NCBI GenBank assembly: GCA_028023455.1
Contig: JAQFVV010006199.1
Coordinates: 250,001-314,000, forward strand
Direction of reading: 5' to 3'
Source of the DNA: Epiperipatus broadwayi
Lineage: Eukaryota > Onychophora > Udeonychophora > Euonychophora > Peripatidae
Length of the DNA: 64,000 bases
Numbering within the stretch: the first letter of the stretch is position 1; every line of letters begins with the position of its first letter. Made by a program: the position numbers and the translations under genes. This document shows positions 37,041 to 47,560 of the stretch, in pieces. The notes under the pieces are model-generated. The model saw only the letters and a program-made list of their open reading frames with translations. It made no database searches and was not told the DNA's origin.

Positions 37041-38126
37041 ATGAGTGAAAACAAAGATAATCATAGTATTTCTGAGGATTTGGGAGGATCCCAAGAGTTA
37101 CAATCCCCTGATACACAGACTCCATATTTTAGTGTACAATTAAAAGAGGAAGGGGAAGATTTGGATATAGCTAACCCAGAAGAAGCCACAATAATAAAGG
37201 GAAAACATGAAAATGAGCCAGATCAATTAATGAGAAATACATTGGAGGAATTCTTGAAAAAATTAGAAAAATCAAATAGTGAATTGAAAAGTGAATTAAA
37301 AAGTCAGATCCAAAACTCAAATAGTAAATTAGAACAATCAAATAGTGAATTAAAAAGTCAGATCCAAAACTCAAATAGTAAATTAGAACAATCAAATAGT
37401 GAATTAAAAAGTCAGATACAAAACTCAAATAGTGAATTAAAAAGTGAATTAAAAAGTCAGATCCAAAACTCAAATAGTAAATTAGAACAATCAAATAGTG
37501 AATTAAAAAGTCAAATCCAAAACTCAAATAGTAAATTAGAACAATCAAATAGTGAATTAAAAAGTCAGATACAAAACTCAAATAGTGAATTAAAAAGTGA
37601 ATTAAAAAGTCAGATCCAAAACTCAAATCGTAAATTACAACAATCAAATAGTGAATTAAAAAGTCAGATCCAAAATTTAAATATTAAATTAGAGAATCAA
37701 ATGCAGGAGATCAAAGAGACATCTCAAAATCAAGTACAGGAGATAAAAGACTTAAGGGAAGATTTGAGAAATCATGTAGAAGAATCAAAATTGGCCTCTG
37801 AAAAGCTGGAAATAAGAATAAGGAAAGAGATCGAAACAAATTCTGAAAGGGCAGAAAATATGATTGAGGCTATCCAGCAGGACTTTAAAAGTCAATATAT
37901 TGTATTAAACAATGAAGTACAGGAAATAAGAAATTATCAAAAGGAAACAGTAGTATTTCAAAGAGAAGTTCAGGATAGAGTTGAATCTATTAAGGGAGAA
38001 TTAGACAGTGCTAGAAGTGAAGTTAGTAATTTGAAAGAGGAAGTTAAAAATATAACTCTAGCACCTGACAATGTAGTGAAAGGATGTCAGAGCCAGATTA
38101 CCAACTCAAGAGTTAACCCAATGTGA
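37041..38126 (+). CDS. Element A gag, N-terminal part with repetitive coiled coil
   Basis: 361 codons from an ATG. Residues 1-75 are acidic and unstructured-looking. Residues about 76-220 are tandem copies of an 18-residue unit (core LKSQIQNSNSKLEQSNSE, with LKSELKSQ variants) encoded by a 54-bp DNA repeat, and the Leu/Ile spacing predicts a long coiled coil. From 220 to 345 the heptad-like pattern continues without the strict repeat. The frame ends early at 38126. One frame over, the protein continues (ELTQCEINQNLESEL..., to about 38199), so a one-base indel near 38095 broke it. It would form the assembly arm of a capsid-type protein. The strand-opposite open frame at 37171-37647 is only a shadow of the repeat. 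Confidence 0.75.
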   Translation: MSENKDNHSISEDLGGSQELQSPDTQTPYFSVQLKEEGEDLDIANPEEATIIKGKHENEPDQLMRNTLEEFLKKLEKSNSELKSELKSQIQNSNSKLEQSNSELKSQIQNSNSKLEQSNSELKSQIQNSNSELKSELKSQIQNSNSKLEQSNSELKSQIQNSNSKLEQSNSELKSQIQNSNSELKSELKSQIQNSNRKLQQSNSELKSQIQNLNIKLENQMQEIKETSQNQVQEIKDLREDLRNHVEESKLASEKLEIRIRKEIETNSERAENMIEAIQQDFKSQYIVLNNEVQEIRNYQKETVVFQREVQDRVESIKGELDSARSEVSNLKEEVKNITLAPDNVVKGCQSQITNSRVNPM

Positions 38127-38200
38127 GATTAATCAAAATCTAGAAAGTGAGCTAAGTCAAGTTATGGGAAGAGTAGAAAATTTTAATGATATAATAAAGA

Positions 38201-38795
38201 GTTAGAAGAAGTTAAGAGTTACAAATACCTTGGTCAGATTATTAATACAGATGGAAACATAATAGAGGAAATTAATCATAGAATTAAACTTGGTTGGAGT
38301 GCTTTTGGTAGAAATAACTTGATATTAAAAGGAAATATGCCTATGAGTTTGAAAAGAAAGGTTTTTAACAAATGTGTTTTACCAGTTCTTACTTATGGAT
38401 CTGAGACTTGGACACTTAATAGAAGATCAATACAGAGACTTCAGACCACTCAAAGAAGTATGGAGAGATGTATGTTGGGAGTAACAAGAAGAGATCGAAA
38501 ACGCAATATATGGGTAAGAGAACAAACAGGTGTTACTGACCTCATTGAAAAAATTAAAAGATTGAAGTGGAGTTGGGCTGGACATATTGCTAGAAGAGAT
38601 GATAATAGATGGACAATTGAAATTTTAAACTGGATTCCAAGAGATTGTAAAAGACCCAGAAGGAGACCACATGTAAGATGGATGGATGAAATAAGAAAAT
38701 GTGTAGGGGTGATGTGGAGAAGAGAAGCTAAAGATCGGAGAAGATGGATTAAACTTGGAGAGACCTTCATCCTGCAGTGGATTGATAATGGTTGA
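38201..38795 (+). pseudogene. RTE-type LINE polymerase, C-terminal end
   Basis: About 198 codons open to a stop at 38795. Hallmarks are YKYLGQII, the ILKGNMPMSLKRKVFNKCVLPVLTYG stretch split by residues typical of the family, GSETW, a SMERCMLGVTRRD-like helix, and the RLKWSWAGHIARR block followed by RRRPHVRWMDEI. These are the conserved C-terminal features of the RTE-clade endonuclease/RT protein. Endonuclease and RT cores are absent (5' truncation), so the frame cannot mobilise itself, but no stop has appeared since insertion. Confidence 0.88.
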
Positions 38796-38817
38796 TAATG
38801 ATGATGATGATGATGAA
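38201..38817 (+). mobile_element. 5'-truncated RTE-type LINE fragment inside gag
   Basis: Begins in mid-codon of the LINE frame (ELEEVKSYKYLGQI...) and ends in a (GAT)n tail, the kind of short 3' repeat typical of RTE elements. It is collinear with 53030-53860 on the minus strand, which belongs to the longer LINE in this window. It lies in the sense orientation of element A and separates the two gag frames. Confidence 0.85.
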
Positions 38818-40018
38818 TGCACAGCTATTACATAATAATCTCCAAGATGAAATAGGGGAATTAATGACTCAGTGTGAGAGTAAAGTCTATCAAAGGTTAG
38901 AAGATAAATTCGGGATAGATAAAGATGAAACTATTAACCAATTGGAACAACAGATTAAACACTTAAATGTAGGCCTAAAAGATAGTTCAAAGAGAATAGA
39001 CTGTGAATGGCGGAACTATAAGTTAGAATTAGAGAGTCGAATGCAAGCTATAGACTATAATGGCGATAATTTTACAAAAAGTAAAAAAGATGTTCAAAGT
39101 AAAGATTTATCTGAAACTCAAGTAAAGGAAACAAATAATGGTCATAATAACCAAGTAATATCTGAGTTACATACGGTAATTAATCCAGTAGAATCAATAT
39201 ACGATCCATTAAATGAGGCTAGAAGTAAAGTCATGCTAGAGCCAGAAAGTAATAGCTCCATGGCCTTAAAATTCTTAAAAATAAAATTTTTTAGAGGTGA
39301 ATATCTGGAGAATCCACACGAGTATCTCCAGAATCTGGAGGAGATATTCACCTTTTGTCCTTTATCTGAGATAGAAAAGATTGCTATTGCCACTAACCAT
39401 TTGTGTGCAGCATCTAAAGACTGGTGGCAATCATTATTTATTAAACCAGAAACATATGGAGACTTCAAATATCTTATGTTAGCCAGTTTTTGGGGGAAAG
39501 ACCGCCAAGATAACCTGAGATATCAGATATCTCAAGAAAGATATCATGTAAATAAGGGTAGTTATACTCAGATTTTCAGGAGTCAGGCCATCAAATTGAA
39601 AACCTTGACAGCTTATCCTTTATCTGAGACACAAATTGTGCGAATAATTCGCCATATTATGCCAAGGCATATAGAGCAGATCTTGATTGCTGCTGACAGA
39701 CATACCATAGAAGAGGTAGTAGAAATTTTGGATTCGTTAGAGACCAGCGATAGGAATATTGATAATAGAATTAGGGTAAATAGAGACACCCATCCGATGG
39801 TGAGTAATATCAATTTCGCAGATAGGTCACATACGGGAAGGAGGAAGTTAGTTAGAGAAAAAGGATATTATAGGATGAATCCCTATGGTAGACAGAATAG
39901 CCACCTCAGTAGGCCAACAGTTAAGAGTAGAATTCTGAATGAGAATCAACCTTCTACTAGTGGTATCCCAATAATACCAAAGAAAAATATAAAAGGTAGT
40001 AAAAGTAGCGGGCATTAA
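38798..40018 (+). CDS. Element A gag, C-terminal part (retrotransposon gag core)
   Basis: About 406 codons. The first ATGs come from the (GAT)n tail of the inserted LINE fragment, giving a Met run. True gag sequence starts around NAQLLHNN. Residues 20-85 continue the coiled coil. Residues about 155-320 match the retrotransposon gag fold: EYLENPHEYLQNLE, then ASKDWWQSLF (paired Trp near 211-212), FWGKDRQDNLRYQ, and a C-terminal helical part IMPRHIEQI. The tail is basic (GRRKLVREKGYYRM). No CCHC zinc knuckle is visible, either lost with the pol deletion or never present. Without the LINE insertion and the frameshift near 38095 this would join the 37041 frame in one protein of over 750 residues. 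Confidence 0.82.
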   Translation: MMMMMMNAQLLHNNLQDEIGELMTQCESKVYQRLEDKFGIDKDETINQLEQQIKHLNVGLKDSSKRIDCEWRNYKLELESRMQAIDYNGDNFTKSKKDVQSKDLSETQVKETNNGHNNQVISELHTVINPVESIYDPLNEARSKVMLEPESNSSMALKFLKIKFFRGEYLENPHEYLQNLEEIFTFCPLSEIEKIAIATNHLCAASKDWWQSLFIKPETYGDFKYLMLASFWGKDRQDNLRYQISQERYHVNKGSYTQIFRSQAIKLKTLTAYPLSETQIVRIIRHIMPRHIEQILIAADRHTIEEVVEILDSLETSDRNIDNRIRVNRDTHPMVSNINFADRSHTGRRKLVREKGYYRMNPYGRQNSHLSRPTVKSRILNENQPSTSGIPIIPKKNIKGSKSSGH

Positions 40019-40070
40019 ATTAAAAAGGACCTCGCAGGAACGTTCCTCACTTTGGGACCCTATTTTTAAA

Positions 40071-40384
40071 CATATGGGGAACAGCATAATGTAGAACATG
40101 ACCAAGCACTGGCCAGAATTAACCTTAAAAAGATGGATGATAAACACACTCGTTATTCCAAAACCAGTCCACATCCTTTTAAAGTCCATGATTTTGTTTT
40201 AATTAGAACTCCCCATGTGAGTAATCTCCGGAAACATATGTTTAGAAAATTCATGTATCTTTATGAAGGCCCCTATGAAATTGTGAAACAAGTGGGTGAG
40301 GATGCCTTTTTGGTCTCAACCCCTGATGGAACAAGAGGTACCTATAATGCCCGAAGCTTACTACCATATCCCAAGCAAAATTAA
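40071..40384 (+). pseudogene. Integrase C-terminal remnant of element A
   Basis: Open from about 40071. A helix (EHDQALARINLKKMDDKH) leads into the small beta-barrel typical of the Ty3/Gypsy integrase tail: FKVHDFVLIRTPHVSNL, then KFMYLYEGPYEIVKQVGEDAFLV split by its usual loops. It ends 76 bp before the 3' LTR. The zinc finger and DDE core are gone, so the pol deletion ends between the gag stop (40018) and about 40071. Element B keeps the same remnant at 48880-49090. Retention in both may reflect a need for the DNA near the polypurine tract and not for protein. Confidence 0.8.
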
Positions 40385-40449
40385 ATCCTTTAAACTGTAT
40401 TTATTGACATAAGAAAGAAGTAGGATATAAACTTTTTATTTATTATAAC

Positions 40450-40460
40450 GGTGGGAGAAT
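40450..40460 (+). promoter_or_regulatory. Polypurine tract of element A
   Basis: GGTGGGAGAA plus T immediately before the TGTAACC start of the 3' LTR, as expected for plus-strand priming. Confidence 0.7.
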
Positions 40461-43400
40461 TGTAACCTAGTGTTATTGACACTTGGTTTACTTGGCATTA
40501 TTTCTGCAGGAAAACAATGCTATTCTTTAAAGAAATAAAAAGATAAAATAACAATAGTAATAATTGATTAATAAAGTATGCAATTCACTCACTTTGGGCA
40601 TGTTTTGGGTGAATAACTAATATTTTTAATAACTCAATGTCATTTTTAAAGAGAGAACATGAATAATTTAATTGAGATATTAATAATTAGAGCAAATTAA
40701 TATGGTATAAAAGCTAAACAGTAATTGATTTTGGATGGGTAGAGGGGATTGGATGAGTGTCTTATCATAAAGCACAATAACTTCTGGTAATTTCTTTTTG
40801 TAAAAAAAAAATAAAAAAATAAAAAAATAAAAAATATAATGTTTAAAGAATTATACATCACTGATTGTTAATTTAATGTATTTATTATTATTTTTTTTAT
40901 ATTGTCAAATTACTTTGTAATCCAGGTAAATAATACTAAAACTATATGATTGTAATTGGTTTTTCCTTTCTTTTGTTTATGTTATAATCAAATGATTATT
41001 TTTCCGGAAGAGGTCACTAAAGTAAAAAAAAAAAATAGATAGTCTGCTTTTAGTTTTCAAGGAAGGAACAGTGCTGAAATTTGGTAACTCAATTTTTTCA
41101 TTTTATTTTGCAGAAATAAATGTAATCAAAGTAAAATTTTAACAATATAATGTGTGGCTAAATTTTTTTGATAAGATATCCTGATTTTCTTTGCCATCTA
41201 CCTATTTAAAGACCTTTTATACTTAAAAGTTTATTGTCTCGTGCTAAAGTTCAAAAATGACAGATGTAACTAAAAGAGTCACGAAAAATTCTATTATATC
41301 TAAATTAAGGAAAAGAAGCGATTTCCAAGAAAATATTAATTATTTATTAACTTTATGTCATTTATTGATATTTTCTTGGTATAGAAAGAAAAAAAAATAA
41401 TTGAAAGAAATATTTTGAAACCAAGGAAAATCAACTAGAAACATTTTCGCGCTCTTTCTCAATATTGTCTGCCTTTACAAGTAATGTAGTTACATACGTT
41501 AAAATATGTTTTATTCACCAAGAATTGTCTGGAAATAATAATAATGATAAATAAGATTAAATTATGCACCTGTATATTTTTTTTTTAAAAAAAAATATAT
41601 AAACTTTCTCAGAGTAAATATAGGAAAAGCCATATAGGGGCATTCTTACGGAGAAGTTACCGTTAAAAAAATTTATAATTCCTAAAGTATGAACAAAACC
41701 AAATATCTTAGTGACTTAATGATAAAAATAAATGATATATTATATTATACATCAGTTGGAATTATTAAAACTTCCTGTACACGTAAATTGACTGCAGTTA
41801 TTATCATAATAATCTCTCGGAAAATTGCGCATTTTTGTCCATAAATAAGCTAGCTAATAAGTATACATATCGTCAATAAAAAAAATATATTGTGTATGTT
41901 TATCGTCTATCGTCAACTGTTCGTTATGTTAGAATATGTATAATTTATTTTCTTGGATCCCAAAATTGTAGTAGTTTAATTCAAGTAAGAATTAATCTTC
42001 AATTCTGCTATATATTTCTTTACATAATTTATTAAACGCACAAAATAAGAGAAACTTTTATGTAAAGGAAATAATACCATGCGTTTATTGTTTTTAAACT
42101 TGCTTCGTGAAATACGACTGGATAAAGCTCTTCACCTGGACCAATTGCTCAACAGAAAAACATTTTCTAATGAGAGAGTATGCACTTGTTAATTAATGAT
42201 TGTTTAAAACTAAGTTATAAATGATATGTATTTTTTTGTTATATCACATAGGTTAAAGTCTGTATGGTCAAGTGATATTTAATAGCCTTGTAATGACAAA
42301 GGTATGTTTTAATATAATTATTATAAGTTAAGTTGATATTTAACACGAAAGAAAAAAATCTATAAAATATGTTTTAATTATTACATACAATTGTAGGTAG
42401 AAATTTTGTATGTTAGATACGTAAAAGAAAAATATTTAGATATTTAAGGGGTAAAATAAATATTGAAAATTATCAGAAGTAACTAAAAAAAAAAATGCTA
42501 TAACAAAATATTTCTTGTTAAAGTTTTGAAACGAATTTATACTGTATTAATTGAGGAATTTATTCCTAATTATTCTTAAATAACATATCCACTTTATTTA
42601 ATTTAAGATAGTATGCTACCAACTATTTTTGAATGTTCCTTTATTAAAATTAAAATTATTATACTTTTATTCTATGAGGTCCATTGATTTCAGATGTTGA
42701 TCAAAGTATACCCGGTAACATAAGTTTATTATAATCAGTGTATTTACTTATCCTGCCCAGATATAGCATTGGTATATGCTTAATATTCGCATAGGTAATA
42801 ATTATAATGTATTTATTTTGTGGGATGAAAAATGATCTCCCCAAAAGCTTTGTTTTCCATGAGAGGAAGATTTTAAATATAATGTTCGGGTATGTTTATA
42901 GCCCAAGTGATCGATTCTCATAGATAGGATGATCAAGAATTTATCTAGCATTTAGTATGCTTCATTCGTTTAAATCCCAGGAGAGGATTGTATTTGGTGT
43001 GTGTTTGTTGTATGCCCAAGTAAGAGGCAGGAAACCACCAAAATATTTTAATGTAGTAGATTACTTTACAGACCTTCGTGGTTATTCCATATTCCTCATG
43101 TGAAAATAAAGATAGCTCCACCATGGAAGGTGTTGATTATTGTGCTTAATTTTGAAAGTTTGGGCAAGATAAAGGTTATATTGGAGGTGTTAGTTCCTCA
43201 AGATCCACTTTAGTATAAATAGTGCGTTAGTAACTAGGATCAATATCTGTATTGTGCTGCTAAATATTGCTAGTATTTGACAAGTAAATCAATGGAGAAA
43301 GTAATTAAAATTGCGTAATTTAAAACGCTTATTTACTGAAGGAATATTCAAATGCAATATTTAATTCTGGATAGTAATTAAATAATACTCATATTTTAAA

Positions 43401-44801
43401 ATTATACGTATGAATAAAATTTGTATCATAACTTAAGTTAGCATTAAGTTAAATGTAAGATGGTAAGTGTAACTTCTGATAACTGGCCTATAATTAGAAT
43501 AGGTTATCCCATTAAAGACCATAGATAAAGTAAATGTATTAGAAATAAATTTAATATTTGCGTATTGCATATGATTGGATTAATCATTTTTTTAAAAAAA
43601 AAAAATGAACAAAAAAAAAATAGTTAGTCAATAATTTTGAATAAAAGCTTCTACAAGGTTATCAAAATTTAATAAACAATGTATTGGTAATGAAATGTAT
43701 TTTTAGTTAATCAATCCATATGATTGCATACAGGAGAAGTAGTAACCTCTAGTCCATAACCAAAAGAGTATACAGATTAATGTCAGTTATATTTTATATT
43801 TTTGTATTACTATGGGATTATTGAATAAATGTTCATATATTTTTTTTTGTGATAATAATAAATTATAGTCTTGTTAAAATTTGTTGTAGATTCATTTTTT
43901 TTGTTTTTATATGCTAAATATAAGTGTTTGCACAATATTTGCAAAACCTTTTCTTGAGTCCGAAATCATTCCAAATTCTTAAAAACTTAATATACCAGAT
44001 AAATAAAGTTAAGCAGATTGGAATATGTCATTATATTTTAGTTTAATGATAATTATTTATGGAGTTGAAAACTTAAGACTAAATATTCACCTTTGTGTAA
44101 AAAAAAAAAAAAAAAATGAATTTATTCCCAAACCATTAACTTTGGTTGCACATTATTCCATTCCCATTTAGTTAAATTATCTAAGTAATAAATCTTAGTT
44201 ATATTATTGTGTTGTCATGGATGATGGAAGGACACAAAAAGCACCCTTGTCTTTTTTATTATTCTGACTGAGATTCTGAAATCTCTTTAAATAATATAGC
44301 AGTTGATATGAGAGATGAAGACACACTGAATTTAAGTACAATAAATGTTGCCTATAGCCGACCAGAATGCCAGTCATATGTGACAACACAATACTGCCGA
44401 GCATTTCCTTACATGAAACAAAGAACCCTGAGATTAATATTATTATAATTATTCTTTAAATTAATAAGTGATCAATTATTGTTGTTATTACAATCGTGGC
44501 ATGGCTTAAGAGAATTGAATGTACAATTGTATTATATGAAAGGTATTTTAGATCATATTGGAAAATTAATGGATATGTTGCTTTATTTTGGTTGCCTTAA
44601 CACAACCTGTGAAAAATTAGTGTCATGGGTGCAAATAAATAAACAAACAAATAAACTAAACTAATAAAAGATTATTGAGTTAGAAATGGCGAAAAGTGCA
44701 AATAGTAAATAAACTAATTTAAACTAATAAATATATTGGGTTAGAAATAAATAAATAAATTAGTAAACTAATATTAATTAAATAAAAATACTGGGTTAGA
44801 A
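40461..44801 (+). repeat. Element A 3' LTR
   Basis: About 4.34 kb, starting TGTAACCTAG and ending GGGTTAGAA. Compared with the 5' LTR it lacks 55 bp (35891-35945 in the 5' copy, junction at 44280/44281) and its last 40 bp differ more than the rest. TATA box at 40706-40713. Confidence 0.9.
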
Positions 44802-44810
44802 TATATATAT

Positions 44811-44855
44811 ATTGTGCCCTTTTATATATATAATATATATATATAAGGGTACAAT
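44811..44855. repeat. AT-rich palindrome at the 3' junction of element A
   Basis: ATTGTGCCCTTTTATATATA and TATATATATAAGGGTACAAT pair almost perfectly. It lies between the end of element A and the resumption of element B (ATTCATTTCTCATATAAC at 44860). The corresponding place in B's 3' LTR (about 50630-50640) lacks it, so it is an extra insertion or a repair product. Confidence 0.75.
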
Positions 44856-46436
44856 ATATATTCATTTCTCATATAACTTATTAAATTCCAAAAGGTGAAT
44901 CAAGAAAAGTTAAAGGATGTTATACTCTGACTAATATTGCCATGGAACCAAAGTGTCATTAGCCCTGACCATAGGAGGTGTTTTGATTTAAAGTTCATTT
45001 ATCTATAATGCCTGATTAAACATCAAATACCTGTCTCAAACCTCAGAATGGATGTAATATGAAAACAATATGAAGGAAATAATGTTAGTACAAGCAAGCC
45101 ACCAACAATTTCCTGTAAGCAATGCATTACTTGCCAAGGAAGAGTGACTGAAACATCTAGGAAGTGTCTATGAGAGACATTACTTGTCAAATTACATGAA
45201 CTCTATTCTGAATAATTCATGGAAAGTTTTAAATTGCTATGTATTATTTTTTATATACATTTGCAGAGTTTTGTTTTCATTTCATTTCCACATCTGGGAA
45301 TTGAAATATCTACCATTTGGAACAGTCGATTCTAACTAGAATCAAGAAAGCATGGGGGAGGTTGTTAAATTCAAATTTTTTTATTGAATAAAATTTAGGT
45401 TAGCTCCCCCTACATAGTGACTCACACTAGGATTGTCATCTTTAAGGCAATATGGAATGAGGTAATAATTTACTTGATATTGTTCCATATTAAAACCATG
45501 CACTTCAACAAGGCAAAGTTTGTTTGTTTATTTTTTTGTTAACTAATGATGTTTATATTTGTTTTTTGTTTTTTTTGGTATAAGTGACTAATCTTCTGAC
45601 TTAAATGTTCTCTTCTATATATTGTAGGAAACTTGTACAAGTCAAGGAGGGGTCCCATAAAGTGAATATAATCTCTACCACTAGAAGTGAACTATAGAGC
45701 TAACATATACATCTGTAAATAATATTGTAAATAGTTAGCTAGCTTTGCATTCATTATCGACTAAATGAACTAATAATTTTTCTTTTGTTATATGTAAATA
45801 TATTTAGTGTTTCAGCATGTATATCTATCATAGAAAGGGTTTGGTTGGTAAATATGTTTATTTATCAATATGACAGAGATATATATTTGATATGCACACT
45901 TACATATATATATATATAATCATGTTAAAATACTTTAGAATTTTGATTTTTTTTAGTCAAATAAGTCTTGTTCAATTGATTTTCATTAAATGATCTTCAG
46001 TTTGGCAGAATTATTTATTTATCCATACATCCATTTATCCATCTATCAATTCATAACTGGATATATATGCACCCCCTACACTTTTTTATATTTTAATACA
46101 AATTATGGTTAGATGAATCTTACACTCAATTGAAATTCACACTTTGATGCAGTGGTTTTTGTCTAAAATAAATTTAACCATGAAGAGAGCTGATGGCAAC
46201 ATTCTCCCTCGGTTTAAAATTCCAAGGTGTAATGGAATCCAAAAGAGAGGTAAGGGATGGATGAACAGGCCTAAATTGTGTCTGAATTTAATGAGCAAAC
46301 ATAGAGCTAGCTCATTGGAGGTAGACATGATCATTGGTTAGTTACTTCATTGTGTCATTTACAGCATCCTAAACCCTAGATTTGATCATAGTTAGATGCA
46401 TTCCCCCTCTTCTGGTGGAAAACCCAAACCATTATA
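44856..46436 (+). repeat. Element B 5' LTR, second part
   Basis: Continues the LTR interrupted at 32068 and aligns with 50640-50837, 52273-52995 and 58095-58683. It ends AAACCCAAACCATTATATT just before the PBS-like site. Confidence 0.78.
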
Positions 46437-46437
46437 T

Positions 46438-46458
46438 TCTGGCAGCCATATTTTAGGG
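46438..46458 (+). promoter_or_regulatory. Primer-binding-site-like sequence of element B
   Basis: TGGCAGCCATATTTTAGGGG directly follows the 5' LTR end, with the same outline (TGGC.GCC...AGGGGC) as element A's site. Degenerate. Confidence 0.4.
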
Positions 46459-46727
46459 GCACAAAACATAAGTTTTCAAGAGGACCAGCCATTGGAAAAA
46501 ATAAATGTTTTGGGGAACTTATTTATCTTTATGAATTTACCTGAGCAATAACTAGCTGATGCATCTAACCAAGAAAAGAACCTTCATGTAAAACATTGAA
46601 TATAAATTGATTGATGGGAATATAAAGACAAACTCAGACATCAATAAATAGTTAACTAATAAAATTTAAACTAAAATAAAAAAGTTAGGTGAGTAAAACA
46701 GACAGGCTAAAAGCTAGGCATTAAAAG

Positions 46728-46832
<105 letters not shown>

Positions 46833-47127
46833 AAAATAAAAATATAGGGATAAGTCAAACATATGCACTTAATGGCAGGAGACAGCACCAGGCCCCATAA
46901 CATATCTTTATTCATGTTTACAAAGGAATAAATAGTGTGGAAAAAAAACTAAGAATGAATGAGGGAAATGTCATAGAAAATTTTAAATAATAGTAGTAGT
47001 GAGATGGAGTGATCCACTTCTAGAAGCAGAGAAGAAGCTACATTAGTATGAGTACCTTGGGGTTTCATAACAGATATTTATCACTTGCCATGGGCACAGG
47101 GAGTAAACCAAACAGATACTCAAATTC

Positions 47128-47560
47128 ATGAGATTTCCATCAATGAAGCAACTCGAGCACTCAGCATGGGATACTGGAGAGATGAAAATGACAGAACAAA
47201 TGTTCCAAATGATCATGGGTATGGAATCAAAGATGAATAGCATAAATACCAAACTGAATAGCTTGAATGTAAATATGAACAATATAAATGAAGATATGAA
47301 AGAGATATGAACAGCTTAGATGCAAAAATGAACAGCATGAAAGAAGATTTGAAGGGAGATATGAACAGCTTGGATACTAAAATTAACAGTATGAAGGAAG
47401 ACATTAAAGCAGATATGAACAGCTTGAGAAGCAGCTCTCACAGAGTATCAATAATGATCAAAGAGAGAATAGAGAATTAAGGCCAAAATTAGGAGAAATA
47501 AGAAGGGAGATGGAAGAAAAGAACACAATATCAGTAAAAATTTGAAGACTTTTGATGCAC
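47128..47560 (+). pseudogene. Element B gag-like coiled-coil remnant
   Basis: A 60-codon frame (47128-47310) is followed, after frame changes, by three repeats of a segment of about 60-66 bp encoding versions of DMNSLDTKINSMKEDIK. The repeats form a predicted coiled coil. This is the positional counterpart of the 18-residue repeats in element A's gag, but with a different unit. The gag core itself is not recognisable downstream. Confidence 0.55.

Larger units (their letters stand above)
32069..44801 (+). mobile_element. Element A: 12.7-kb gag-only LTR retrotransposon with 4.4-kb LTRs
   Basis: Two near-identical direct repeats (32069-36467 and 40461-44801) flank a 4.0-kb internal region with a PBS-like site, a repetitive gag, an integrase C-terminus and a polypurine tract. 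Protease, reverse transcriptase, RNase H and most of integrase are absent, so it needs a partner for movement. It lies inside a TA run of element B's 5' LTR. The LTRs differ by scattered substitutions, homopolymer lengths and one 55-bp deletion, so the insertion is much younger than B. The layout resembles the gag-only non-autonomous class known from plants (TR-GAG). LTRs over 4 kb are exceptional. Confidence 0.87.

Noticed and set aside
37171-37647. 158-codon hydrophobic open frame opposite gag
   Set aside because: Antisense shadow of the 54-bp gag repeat. It has no independent evidence.
37280-37690. Regularly spaced repeats that resemble a CRISPR array at first glance
   Set aside because: The repeats are in-frame coding units without unique spacers, inside a eukaryotic retroelement gag.
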